In this document: piece by piece, positions 19,626 to 32,900 of the stretch
Layout: every line of letters starts with the position of its first letter
Numbering within the stretch: position 1 is the stretch's first letter
From: Vitis vinifera
Lineage: Eukaryota > Streptophyta > Magnoliopsida > Vitales > Vitaceae
Direction of reading: 5' to 3'
Length of the DNA stretch: 64,000 bases
Assembly (NCBI RefSeq): GCF_030704535.1
Contig: NC_081821.1
Location: 8,509,001-8,573,000, forward strand
Program-made: the position numbers and the translations under genes
The notes under the pieces: generated by a model
The model's database searches: none
Seen by the model: only the letters and a program-made list of their open reading frames with translations
Told to the model about the DNA's origin: nothing

Positions 19626-22600
19626 AATATCATTTTTCATAAACATCATCAATAATATACAAATGAATTCTTTAAGAAAACCTTTTAAAAAGTTTAGAGT
19701 CTATTTGGTTATGTTTTCTAATATTTGTTTTTTAAATTAAAAAGCCAAAAATAGTTTTTTAGTATTTTATAACAATAAGGGTATTTGGTGAGTTGCTTTT
19801 AAAAACAATTTTTAAAAATGAAAAAAAAAACTTATTTGGATAAGTTGTTTTTAAAGGTAAATTTTCTATTTTTATTTTTTTTAAAACATTGTAAATTCAA
19901 ATTATACAATATTAACTTCAATTCAATTAAAATCTTGTTAAAAAATAAAAATAGTTTTTAGTAAAGCATGAATAAAAATATTATAATAATATTTCCATAA
20001 AAGCATTTTTTTTTTGTTAAAAATGAATAATAATAATAATTTAAGAATAATAATTGCTAATAATATTTTATTTAAAATGAATAACAAATAAAATTTAATT
20101 TTTTTAATATGTAAACGAGTCAAATTTTTTGTTACATGGACACATTTATTACTTAATTACAAACACAATATTTTAGAATTCTTTAATTTAATATGAAATT
20201 AATTGGATCAATTTTTTGAATTCCAAATTATTCTTAAAAATTAAAAGATTCATTAAAAAAAATTAAATTGTTAAATATTCCTTGGATAATTTATAATTTA
20301 TTTACCCAATGAAAATATTAAAAAAATATGGATGTGTGTATAAGAGAAACAATAAAATCGTAAATTATAATATCCTAATTTTAGTCTATTATTTTTTTTT
20401 AGCAATTATGTCTATTTTTTTTTTCAAATTATTTTTAAAAATTGTTAAACTTGTTAATAAAAATGATACAAAGTATTGTTTGATTTGGAATTCATTTTTC
20501 TTGTGAAAAAATTATAAAAATATAATTATTTTCAAAAAATAAATAATAATCATTGTTAACCAATTTTTATTCATAAATTTCTGATATTAATTTATTATTA
20601 TTTGAGTTTTAAGTTATTTTAAAAAAAAATTATAGACTCGTTAATGAAATCAAAACATCATGTCTTATTTAATTTAGAGTTTATTTGTCAAGTGAAAAAA
20701 AAATGATTTTTATGTAAAAAAAAAAAACACTAAAGTCATTATAAACCAATTTTTGTCCATAAATTTATGACATTAATTCAACTACTATTTGAATTTTAAG
20801 TTGTTTTTAAAAATTACTAGACTCATTAACGAATCTAACAAATTAAATCTTATTTGATTTACAGTTTATTTGTCCAGTGAAAAAATTTGTAAATGTATTA
20901 TATATGTAAAGAATAAACTAGTCTTGTTTCCGATTTTCTTACTCTTATATTCTCCCCTTGTTTCATTGTCACTATCTCTAATACTTTAGAAAAAGACAAA
21001 AATAAAAAATAAAAGGCAAAATACTTTTTTTTCCATTATGAGAAAAATTATCTTAGAAAATATGATAAATTAAAAAGAAAATAATTTTAAAATATTGCAT
21101 GTCTAAATGCAGCTTATTTTAAGATTTAAGTCAAAAAAACAAAAAGATCGACTTAAGTAAAATTAAATTATATTTATATTTAAGAGAAAAAAATTGTCAC
21201 CTTCTTTACGTTATTCCAATAATTCAAGTAAATGTAGTAATTATTTATTTTAAGAATTAATCGTATACTTGAGAATTGTATTTTAAATATATGGTCTTTC
21301 ACATGTTAAGGTTAAAAGATTATTCCACAATAATAACCACCACTCAACTATAACAACCATCAATTTAATAATAATGATAACCTAACTAGAATGAACAATA
21401 GTAATCCAAGAACATTCAACCAATAAAATGACGTCAAATATAACGTGGAAAAATCTTTCAAATTGAGGTAAAAACCCATGAATTTTTTTTTCCACTTCAA
21501 TAAAATGGGGATACAAATAATCAAGTTTTTACTCGTTTTTTCATTTTGAAAACTTATATAAATATATATCAATATTTGAGTTGAGAATCTCACATCATAA
21601 AACAATGAATAGAAAGAACTTTGGAAGAAATTGTGTCACCGGAACTTTCCCAAAAAGTTGATAAGAAAACTTGTAATTTTACCTTTAAGCCCTATAATAG
21701 TGCCCAGGAAAATAACCATAATTTTCTTTCCTTTTCTTAGTCACCCTTTCTCCCAATAAAAAAGATTTAATGTTATAAGGAATACCCAAATATAAAACCC
21801 AATTTTTATTCGCAACATTATTTTACATTTTTAAATTACCCTCCCTTATTCCTTTCACCCTCTCTCTCCTTCTCAACCTCACGTCCCAGTTACACCCCTT
21901 TTTAATTTTTTTTCTTTTTATTTTTTCCAACCCTCACCCCGCATTTTAACATTCTTTTTCTTTTATTTTTATCTTCCTTTTCATCTCTACCCACCCACCC
22001 CCCACCCCACATAAACTTTGTTTTTTTCTCTTTTCATTTCTTTTATTTTTTCACACTAAGTTGTTTTTCATATTCTTCTTATATTTTAAAACAAAATAAT
22101 TTCTTCAAATAATAAATTATAAAATGATTTTTTCACCAAAAGTATATTATGTAAAATGACTTTATCATATTCAATGTTTTAATGTGAAATTCATGACTCA
22201 ATTTTTTAAAATAAAAATTATTATTAAAATTTTAAAATAAACAATATTTAATTTGAATGGTTTTTAAAAAAATATATTTTTTATTGTGTTCAATATGATT
22301 TTTCTTTTTTTTTATAAATCTTACCTGAAAATTGTCATCAGATGATTAAATTTCGTTATTCATTATATTTTGTATGTGATTCACAACTTTAATCAATTAG
22401 AATTTAGGTTTAATATGTTGAGAGAAAATTAGAGAGAGTTCTTTATTAAAAAGAATATATGTGAAAATAGTATAGTAAAAAGGATGTTACGAATAACAAC
22501 CTCCATATAAAATAGCATAATACCCCGGGAGATAGATGCTAGACAAACTTAACCTTTTCTATCTTCTTAAATAATAGGTGGCTCTTGAATACGATAAAAA

Positions 22601-23750
22601 AAAAAATTAAAACCATAACAAAATAGTTGAAAATTGCCACATAATAATGGGAATTATGGCCGTGGCAGCTTGTTGTAATGAAAATATTAATATAATTTAT
22701 GAAAAAAAAATACTTAAATTATTATCCTTTCGATGCAGCAGAATACACCAACAGTTAAAAAAGTAAAAGATGCAGCAACGGGCCGGGCTCAGGTGTGTAG
22801 GGAATGACTGCAGCAATGGTCAGGACGTAACAAGAGTAAAGGATGCAGCAGAATACACCAACAGTTCAAAAAAATAATTTTTTATTTATTTGAATTAATA
22901 AAAAAAACCGCTAGACTCACGCACGTGCAAAGGGCGTGTCGAAATGGGTTCGAACTCGAGACTCTCACTTACTTTTCGACAAACCCAAGAGATTAAGGTA
23001 ATAAAATACAATATATACTTATATAAATAGCTTATTTTTTCTTAAATATTTGTCTCACTACTTGAATCGGTCCAATGGGAATCATTTGGTCAAAATCGAT
23101 TTGGTTTGACCACTTAGTCTAAAGGTTGTACATGTGATTTCCATTTTTCTTCTTAATTGACTCTCTATCATGTTTTTATTCAACAACTCGATACCTAATT
23201 GGATCGAACTTTAATATTTCCTAATTAATTTTAAATATAAGTAAATGTTGATTGTGACATCATCATCATTTATGCCTTTGTTGTTTTAAAGCCAATGAAT
23301 GAGAAGATAGGGACCTCCACATTATTTTATCTTGGTGGACCACCCATATGCATTAATGTGGGGTATTTTTTTTTCTTATCCAAAGTTTGGAACATATGAT
23401 AAAAATTAATATGGCATTATCATATGTGAATTGGAGCTAACCCTGATATTTGTTTTACTATAACATTGGGTGGTGGGGTTGGACCAAATTTGAAAATGTA
23501 ATGCATTCATCAAAATTCAAAATTAGTCCTTTTCATGTTGGAACCTTTTGTGACAATGATTTTATAATTTTTTAAAAATTATTATACCATTTTTTTTTAT
23601 TGTTACCCAAATATTTAAAAAAAAAAAATGATTGAAAATAGCTAAAATTTGTTTTTAAAAAATAAATTATTTTTTTTAAATACAGAAAAAACAAGTTATG
23701 TTCTAAATTTTAAAATAAAAAAAAAGGTTAGAGAAAAAAAAAACTGTAGG
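19626..23750. other. Gene-free AT-rich intergenic stretch
   Basis: Very AT-rich, with many A/T homopolymers. The segment 19690-19870 carries tatttggt and atttggtgag motifs like those of AT-rich MITE ends. A pyrimidine-rich tract lies at about 21840-22080. A tRNA B-box-like GGTTCGAACTC near 22960 may belong to a SINE, but no A box or tail was established. No exon is supported. Confidence 0.6.
22732..22866 (+). repeat. 25-bp direct repeat pair
   Basis: A 25-bp sequence beginning gatgcagcagaataca and ending caacagtt occurs exactly at 22732-22756 and 22842-22866, 110 bp apart. Between them is unusually GC-rich sequence (acgggccgggctcagg). It could be a local duplication or the target duplication plus ends of a small insertion. 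Confidence 0.7.
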
Positions 23751-23986
23751 GGCATACCAAAGACTTGTGTGAGCCCTCACCCACTACCACATCTTCCAGC
23801 ATAGAAGCGAAAGCCACCAAAGAGAAAGCAACAGGCGCTGTCACCTTTTCTCTGACATAATTACGAATTTACAATTTACACAGCAGAAAATTTGGGTCTT
23901 GGTCTCTTCTCTTTCACTCCTGCATTGACCTCTCCACCCAAGAAATCCCAAAAGGCCTTACCAGCAAACAGAAGAGTATCAGAAAA

Positions 23987-26900
23987 ATGATGCTTCCAGG
24001 GGACACCGGCAACACCCACTCGGTAAAAACCCTAGTGTCCAGTGGTATTCGTATTCATTTTGTCTGCTTTTGCTGCCTTTATGCTTCTCAATAATGCTTC
24101 TCTCTGCACACCACTTCACGTTCTTCAATGTTTTTATTATTTATTCCTTTATTCACTTGTCCGTACTCTATGGCCAGGTTTTTGTAATTTTTTTTGTTTT
24201 TTGTTTTTTTTTATCGAATTTCCGCTTGTTTGTTTGTTTATTTTGGCTGTATAGTTTGAGAGATTGTAGACTCTGTTTTGTGGGTAATAAATGGGGTTTT
24301 TGTTTATCTGGGTCATTTCCTTCTTCTCGTGTGTGTGGGTTTTTTTTTTTTGGTGAAAATGTTTTACATTCTTGGTTGAAATGGTTGTTCTTGGTTACTC
24401 TCTCTCTCTCTTATTTTTACCTTTGTTCTCTGCATTTCTGCATTTGTTTACTAGCTTAAACTGTTATGTGTCAGATGGGTTTGCTTAAGTGCATTTTTCT
24501 ATATTATTTCTGTTTTGTATTTTGCATTCATTCTTTAGCTAAAGACTGTTAGGGGAAAAAGCATTTTTTTTTTCTTTTCCTGCTATTGATTGATTGATTG
24601 GTTTGTTTATTTTTTGGCTTCTATGTTTAATTGTTTCATGTTAAAAATTATTATGGTGAATGAGATTTGCTGGTTAAGTTATTTCTTTATAATTTAGAAT
24701 TGTAAGCTTGATTTTCCTGTGATGGGTGAATGGCTTTTGCTTCATATGGTTGTTTTTCATTTTCTTAGTTCTCTGCTTACTTTCTTTGCATATTTGCTCT
24801 CTTCAATTGTGGCTTAAACGGTCTTTTTAATAAGCTGATGGTTTTACAGCTTTGTTCTGGTGTTAAGGAAAGGAAAGAAAGTGCTGTGATCTTCATTTTA
24901 TACTTCATTTCTAAAATAAACTTAATATTAAATATTGGATCCGATCTTTTGTTGGATTGAATATGATATTGAATGTTGCATTGATTAACTGATAGTTTGC
25001 ATTATTTGATTTTAGTTGTCTTTTGACCTGAAAGGTGCTGATCTTGGAGCTGATCTGTGTTGCCTCTAGATTCATGAACACATTTCTCAGATATAGGGTT
25101 TATGGGAAGAAATATCCCAGAGAAGCTTTAGAAAAGGAGCTCCATTTGGGTCCTTACACTTCTTCACTTTGATTCACTCAGCTGATGAACTGAAACCCAG
25201 CCATTTTTAGACGTGAGATCTGACCCCAACTGAAGAAAAAATTTCAAAAGCTTTGCCACTTTTATTAAGTACAAACTTAGACAATCTCAAATACAAGAGA
25301 GACTTGCAGTCACATCTTGACTGCTCCAATGACATGGTCGAGCATAACCTTGCAAGAATTGGCTGAGAATTTGAAGGAATGAAAGAGAATGAAGGAAAGT
25401 GCTAACCATATGATAGAGTTTTTGTTCACCGAAACAATGGATGCCAAGGATCTGACTTTTGATTGCACCATCCTCGTTAACAGTGGGAGTATAAATTGTA
25501 CTTTTATGAACACTGATTGCCAGCCCCCTTTTCCTTTTATAGGCAAAATGAAGAAGTATTAAATTAGAAGTTCCCCCAAAAAAGGGCATGCTCCAAGTAT
25601 GCATGATGTATAAAAGATACACTAAAGGAAAAAATTCGCTTAATCTAAATTTTTTGGGTTGTTCTACCAAAAGGGTCCTGGAAAAAGATATGTTGTCCAC
25701 AAAAACTTGAGTGTGAAGTATTGAACTTTTGGTATTTACAGTGGAAAAGGAGACAAGGAAAAAGCTCAATCATCATGATAAAAAGAGACAGGAAGATGAT
25801 GGCCCTGTTCTATACTGCTTTTTCCTTAAAAATACCAGCTAACTCATCACTCACAGAAACTGAATATTTAGGCCAAGTAATGCAAGCTGCAGTCCAGGGA
25901 CAGAGGGGTGCACTCTCAGGAAAGGCAAAAGCTCTAAATAGCCAAAATCACTTCCCAATTGATAGGTGATGAGCTTTTTTCCATGTTCATTTTCATGGTA
26001 TGCCTATGAGGTTGAAGTTCTCCTACGATGATCTATAGTCTCTAATAAGCTTCTTGGATGTATTTGCACCATTCTCCTCAAGGCATGAATGTGATCTTTT
26101 CGCCTTTTATCTTTTGGTGTTTCTGGTGCAAATTAAAAACGAGGCATCCACTAACATGCATGCAACAGATTGGAACCTCAATTGCTTTAATTATTTTATT
26201 ACTGGGTGCCAGCATTTTGATGCCTGCCTCCGTGTCCTTTATTGGCACATGGTGCATATGAAGATATCTTTTTAAAACTACCAATTAATGAATGCTTCCT
26301 TACTTTTCTTTTCAAGAAAAAACACTTGATCTCAATTTTGCTTCTGGTTTGAGTACTATAAAGATTTTTTAAGTTCCAAAATTTTAACCTGTTTTTACCC
26401 TCTCTTTAATAGAATATTCCTCATGGTATTTGCATCATTGAAGTTTCTTTTAATTCTAATCCAATGCTGAAAAGAAATTTTTTCTCTTTAGAAGGTAGCA
26501 TGATTACAACTTGTCTCTGTAAAATTTCAATTTTTCTTTCTTTCCCTTCCATCTGCAATCAAATGAAGCAGAACTGTTAAGTTAAAAATTTACAATTATA
26601 TGACATACTTGCTTCGCAACATTTGGATTGTACGAATATGTCCTGGGATTGTGCTTTACCATAATTTATTATTTCCCCATCAGTTTAGTCTGTATTAACA
26701 CAGGCAATGGAATTAATTCCATTTATATTTATTTCTATGTTTGTTTAGATGTTTAATCAATTAATGCCTATGTACATATGTAATGTCTTTTTATTTATAC
26801 TAGTATATCCTATACTTTCTTTTATCATGGAATATTGGGCTATCTAATTTGTAATGCTCAGCATTATCCAATTGACAGCCTTGTTCCGAAATCCACAACT

Positions 26901-29900
26901 TAGAAGTTTTTCCATTGTTTTTTCCCTGTCCACATCAACTTGTTTTGAATCATACACCATCATTTAACTTTGGCCTTGGAATAATGGTTTGTTTGGTCGG
27001 CTTGATCTGAAATAGTTTCAGATTTACCAGCTCATATGATCTACCAATATGGATCCATCAAAAGATGGCTGTAGCCACTTTATGACATCATACGCAATTT
27101 ATCACCAAGATTGTATTAGCATCAATTTCATCAGCCATGTCCAATGCATGGTTCCTCCAAGGCCTGCGAGCCTCACTTAACCAAGTGAATAATGTTCACT
27201 GGGTGCCAGAAGTTGTAAGCAAAAATATACTTCATTAAGCATAAATAACTGTTTGTATGAAGTGGTAACTATTTCTGGCATTGATTACTTGTTCTTCTTC
27301 CTCCATGCAGGGGAAAGTTTGTGACATATGTGGTGTATGTGGATTTGAAGATCTCATAGCTACTTGTATTAAATGCCGCACATCTTCTGAGCACATGTAA
27401 GACTCTCCCTATCTTCCCCACCAGACCACCACCTCCACCCCCCTTTCTCCCCCTCCCTTACTCTATGCAAGTCCTTTGAATAAAGTATATCCAGAAGAAA
27501 TGTTGCATTTTGTTTCTTATTATTGTCTTCATTATATGTAATTACATGGAAAATGGTTCTGGCAGGCATTAGTTTCCTTATAGGGCTGGCTGACCAAGGT
27601 AAACTTAGTTTGAAGTTTGGACTAGAACTTGGTTAAAGTGATCTCCTTTTCTATTATAATTCAGCTATGTGGCCATCTATATCATTTCTTGCATACAATA
27701 AAAATACATGAAGGGTCGAAATTGGTTGAATTCACTGTGTAGGGGTTACTCATTTGATTTAGTTTTTGTTGCAGGGTCCCCATTAAATATTTGGTTTATG
27801 GTTCCCTTTCTTTGCTCTCAGCTAGTTTGATGCTTACTTGATTCCTGTTGTATATACTTGCTGTTTATATGGCCTTGGCTTTGAATATGTTGCCACCTCT
27901 CTCTATTTTCAGTTACTGCTTACCCATCACAGTGAAGGAGGTACCGAGTGAGTGGACTTGTGAAGAGTGCCAACGCGGCAACAACATTGTTTCACCAACA
28001 TCTAGAGAGATGATCCATCAAAACACTATACATTCTGCAGGTTATGGCAAGGTTTCTGACAATTCAAGGAGGCAAGGTTGGTTTAAGAGGCAGAAAACTG
28101 TTGAAACTGCCAAAGTTAAGTTTCTTTCTACTGAAGAGGCCATCATGCTAAATTCAGGCACCAGAAGAATGGGTTCCTCTTCCCACTGTAATATGGACTC
28201 GAGGTTTGATTCATTGAGACACAGAAAATCAACCAAGAGAACTCCAGTTGGGTTTACAATTGCCTCTCCAGAGTTCCCTTTGATGAAATTGAAAGAAAAT
28301 CATGGTATGCAGCCTTCTGGAAATTCAAAGCTTCCTCGACATGGTAATATGCAGACCAGTTTAATAATCAAACAACGAGCCCCTCAAATATCAAAAGAAT
28401 TGGATGGTAATAAATTTTTTTAACCTGTTTTTCAATAAAGTTTGTAACATCAAATCGATACCTAAGGATAACAGAAGATAGAGTTGGCTGGTTGCATATT
28501 GTTTGTGTTGTGAAATCTAAAGTCTGCAGTTCATTGTAACATATTTTAGACAATGCTCTTAGCAAGTCAACTTAAAATCTGAAATTTCAATCTGATGTAG
28601 CCAAAGTTTTGGCTTTAGCTGGTGAAACCTGATATGATGATGTATGCTTGGTTGAGTCAATAGAAGACCCTGGGAGTTTTGTTCCATGCCCACAATTTCT
28701 TCTTTTCCATAAAATGTTTAACTATGATTTTTAATGCAACAATATCTGAGTTGTTACTATTTTGGCCTTTTTTCTTTTTCTTTTTTTGTTGAAATGCCAA
28801 CTAGAAGTGTTTGACTTTTTGTTATTCTTATCTAATATTAGATTATCCCTGATCCTTTCGTTAGTCCTTTTTTTTTTTTGTGATACTAGTGGTCACTGAG
28901 TTCACCCTATAGACAATTTAAGTCAGGTGATCAAGTTCTAGAACTGTTAGAAAGGTATTGAGCTGGTGTATGGTGTTGATGGCAAGTACAATAAGGGATA
29001 AGGATGATTCAATAAGGCAACTGGTATAATAGATTTATGTTTGAGGATATATTGGCTTACTGATGCTGTAAATAAGTATTTATCTGAGGGGCATCTTGTT
29101 GCACCTATGATCAATCTCAGGGAAAAAGGCTTTTGCAGCTCCTGCAAAGGAATATGTTTGCAGGGAAGAATCAATAGATGTCTGTACCCATGCTAGAGAA
29201 GTTGAAACTTCCAATACAAGGGCAGAGAAGGCAACAAATAAAGCATCTCCATTGTTGCCATCTATGCATGTTTCAGGTAAGTGAATTTCTCTAATCTCTC
29301 AAAAGTTTAACCTGTTCTGTCCCATTAATAAAATGCTGATTGTTTTTGTTTCTTTAGTTGACACATTTAAGGATTTTTTTTTTCAGTAAATATTGTGGAG
29401 TAAAGAAACTAGAAACATATAATTTGGCTTATTTTAGTTGCAATTTGTTAATTTAAACACTGATTTGTCCTCGTTGAGATTATATAATTAAAATTGTGGA
29501 TCAAACATAAAATTAACTAAAAGGTGATAAATTTCTTCCATTTCTTGTTGTGACAGCGGAAGTTTTGGTACCATTTGCTGTGGAACAAGTGTAAAGATAA
29601 AGAAAATCCACATAAAAAAAGACATGAGGCTTTAACATGGTTTGGTTAACCATGGCTATAGCCATGGATAAGAAAGAACCAATCCGCTATACCACAGGGA
29701 CCTTACAAGAAATCTGATACAAATTCCAAACCCCAAAACAATCTCCTATTTCTTTGCTCCTAGTACTTATATCCTAAACCTAAGCATCGTCCCATAAGGT
29801 GCCTCTCGCTCTTGCTCAAATTTCTACTTAGTCATTGAGTATAGACTTTACATGTCTATCTCAATCTCATAACACTTTTCCTTCATACCCAACAATATTT

Positions 29901-32900
29901 ATTGAGATTTTCCAAGCACCCTTTTTTATTCTACTAGCAAACCTATTTCCACAAGGAAATACCAATATGTAAAATATTTTATACAGTATTATTTACCGAA
30001 AGGAATATGTATTAAAATATGAATTTGAGATGTTTTCTAATGATCTTCATCTTGGCTCAAATGTCTTTGAATTAGTATTTCATCTTTTCACGATACATGC
30101 CTCCATTGTCTAAGTCTTCTCCACACATGCCTTTACCAATGAATATGACTTTGATAATCTATGATTGATGCCGTCACATAATATGTTCCACCAGAAAACT
30201 TGTCTCAACTACATCTACTTAAAATTTAAGTTCTAAGTAAAGGAATGCAAAACAAGCATCTACTATATCTAATCCAAGATCCTAGGTATTTGATCTTCTA
30301 GATCCTTTCTTGCACAACAAATACTTTTAGTAGATTTTTATGGATTCAAACCATTACACTTAACTATTTTTACCTCTCAAGATTCAATAAATTTGTAGTT
30401 GAGACTACACTTATTCTGAATCCATTGGATACATGGTCCATATATCACTCCCCAATGAGAGAACGACTGACTTTACCTTCAACCAAAGTCTTTTGTATTT
30501 CTCTTGTCCATTCCAAATCTTCTATACCATCTTTATGCTAAAATTGCATTTTTAGAATCTTCAAGCTTGAATATTCTCCTTGACTCTTCCAGAAATCATA
30601 TTTTTAGCTTTGATACCAATTTTTTGTGGCTATGGAAGCTTATTGCCACATGTGTGCAATAAGTGTAAAGATAAAGTGAATCAACACACAAAGAATATGG
30701 GGGTTTTAACATGGTTTGGTCAACTATACTTACATCTACATATGGGAGAAAACTAATCCATTATACTGTATAGAACTTATAAAGGAAAGAGATATTAGGT
30801 ACAACTCCTAAGCCTTAAAACAATCTCATGTTTCTTCACTCATAGTATTTACACCCTAAACCTAAGTGCTACTTAACCAATATAAACTTAATATGTTCAT
30901 CCCAATTTTCTCCTCTTATTCTACAAGAAGTCCATTTCTAAAAGGAAATGTCAGTATGTGAAATATTCTATATAATATTCTTTACCTAAAGGAATATGTA
31001 TTAAATAGGAATTTGAGACACTCTCTAACATATCTTATGTTAGAAAAATTTGCCTCTAAAGTTAACATAAAACCAAAAGGTGTAGTTGGCATGTGTGTAA
31101 CGCTTACACTGGTATAGAACTTATAAAGGAAAGAGATATCAGGTACAACTCCTAAGCCTTAAAACAATCTCATGTTTCTTCACTCATAGTATTTACACCC
31201 TAAACCTAAGTGCTACTTAACCAATATAAACTTAATATGTTCATCCCAATTTTCTCCTCTTATTCTACAAGAAGTCCATTTCTAAAAGGAAATGTCAGTA
31301 TGTGAAATATTCTATATAATATTCTTTACCTAAAGGAATATGTATTAAATAGGAATTTGAGACACTCTCTAACATATCTTATGTTAGAAAAATTTGCCTC
31401 TAAAGTTAACATAAAACCAAAAGGTGTAGTTGGCATGTGTGTAACGCTTACACTGGTATAGAACTTATAAAGGAAAGAGATATCAGGTACAACTCCTAAG
31501 CCTTAAAACAATCTCATGTTTCTTCACTCATAGTATTTACACCCTAAACCTAAGTGCTACTTAACCAATATAAACTTAATATGTTCATCCCAATTTTCTC
31601 CTCTTATTCTACAAGAAGTCCATTTCTAAAAGGAAATGTCAGTATGTGAAATATTCTATATAATATTCTTTACCTAAAGGAATATGTATTAAATAGGAAT
31701 TTGAGACACTCTCTAACATATCTTATGTTAGAAAAATTTGCCTCTAAAGTTAACATAAAACCAAAAGGTGTAGTTGGCATGTGTGTAACACTTACACTGG
31801 TAAAACTTATATAGTGTCCTTTCAGGAACATTGGAGGCATTATTTTAGGACTAGATAAATCACTATAAAACTTGGTTGAGTTAACCTTTCCTATTATTGG
31901 GTTTTTGGTAAAAACCCTAAATGGCATAAGTTGGGTGCAGCCAAGTTTATTTTTACATCTACTGATTAACCTTTTATAAGGTTCCTGCACATGAAAGCCT
32001 TTCTTTTATAGATTTCATTGATAGATTGGGTGTGGTTCTTCTTTGTGTTCAAAAAAGGATATAGCACGTGGAGGCTCTTAGTTGGGAATTCTGTAAGTAA
32101 TATTCTCATATGGTTATATAAACGCTTTTGTTAATCGGATAACCTGTATTTTGTTTAGGTGGTAAATGTCATTCTGATGCCGAGCCTATGGATTCTGATA
32201 AAGGAAGGGTTCCACCAATTATTCCACCTAAACTGGACAACATTCCTTTGAAATGTGCTGCTATAGATGCTGTTTGGAAGTGAGTAATCTATTCTTTCAT
32301 GTTGTCAAGTGTTATAAGAGTTCAAGAATTCAATTTTTTCATGATAATTAACTTTTGAAGTAGGGAATAAACACAACAACCGATGAAGAATGCTTTTTCA
32401 TCAATTTTTTCATTTTTGAAGCTTCATTTACTGTGGTGGAAAAGGTTTCCTGGGAAAAAAGATGTAAAGTAACTTTGCTTTAAATGATAACAACAGCGAT
32501 CTGCGTGCTTCTCTTCAAACTGGAATTCATGGAAGCAATTTTCACTTGTTTTTTTGAAAAACATTTCATATAGATGAAAACAAAAGGTGATATAGTCTGG
32601 AAACTATTTCCTATGGAATACAGTATAGCTGCTTCGGCTCAACTCTGGTTGTTTAAAGAGGTAACCAACTGAAACAAAGAACTCTGTAGGGAATGATTTC
32701 CACAGAACTGTGTGGGCGCTTATGTTTATCTTTTCTTCCTGGAAAATCCTTGGAAAGGGCATGTCTAGGATGCAGTTTCCTAGAATTGGCTTAGATTATG
32801 CAAACAGTAAGTTCTAAGGTCTAGCTAGACATGCTAATAGGTTAGCATTGTTTTGCTTTTGGGACATTTTACATTTCTGCATTGGTTTTCTTCCTAATAT

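Noticed and set aside
25287..25769. 160-codon open frame on the minus strand in intron 1 of the PHD gene
   Set aside because: No recognised domain, no splice or promoter support, and Phe/Leu/Ser-rich composition as expected by chance in AT-rich DNA. It could be a remnant of an unrelated insertion, but there is no evidence to call a gene.
31670..31990. 106-codon minus-strand frame at the end of the tandem triplication
   Set aside because: Runs across repeat and flank with no domain; incidental to the repeat.
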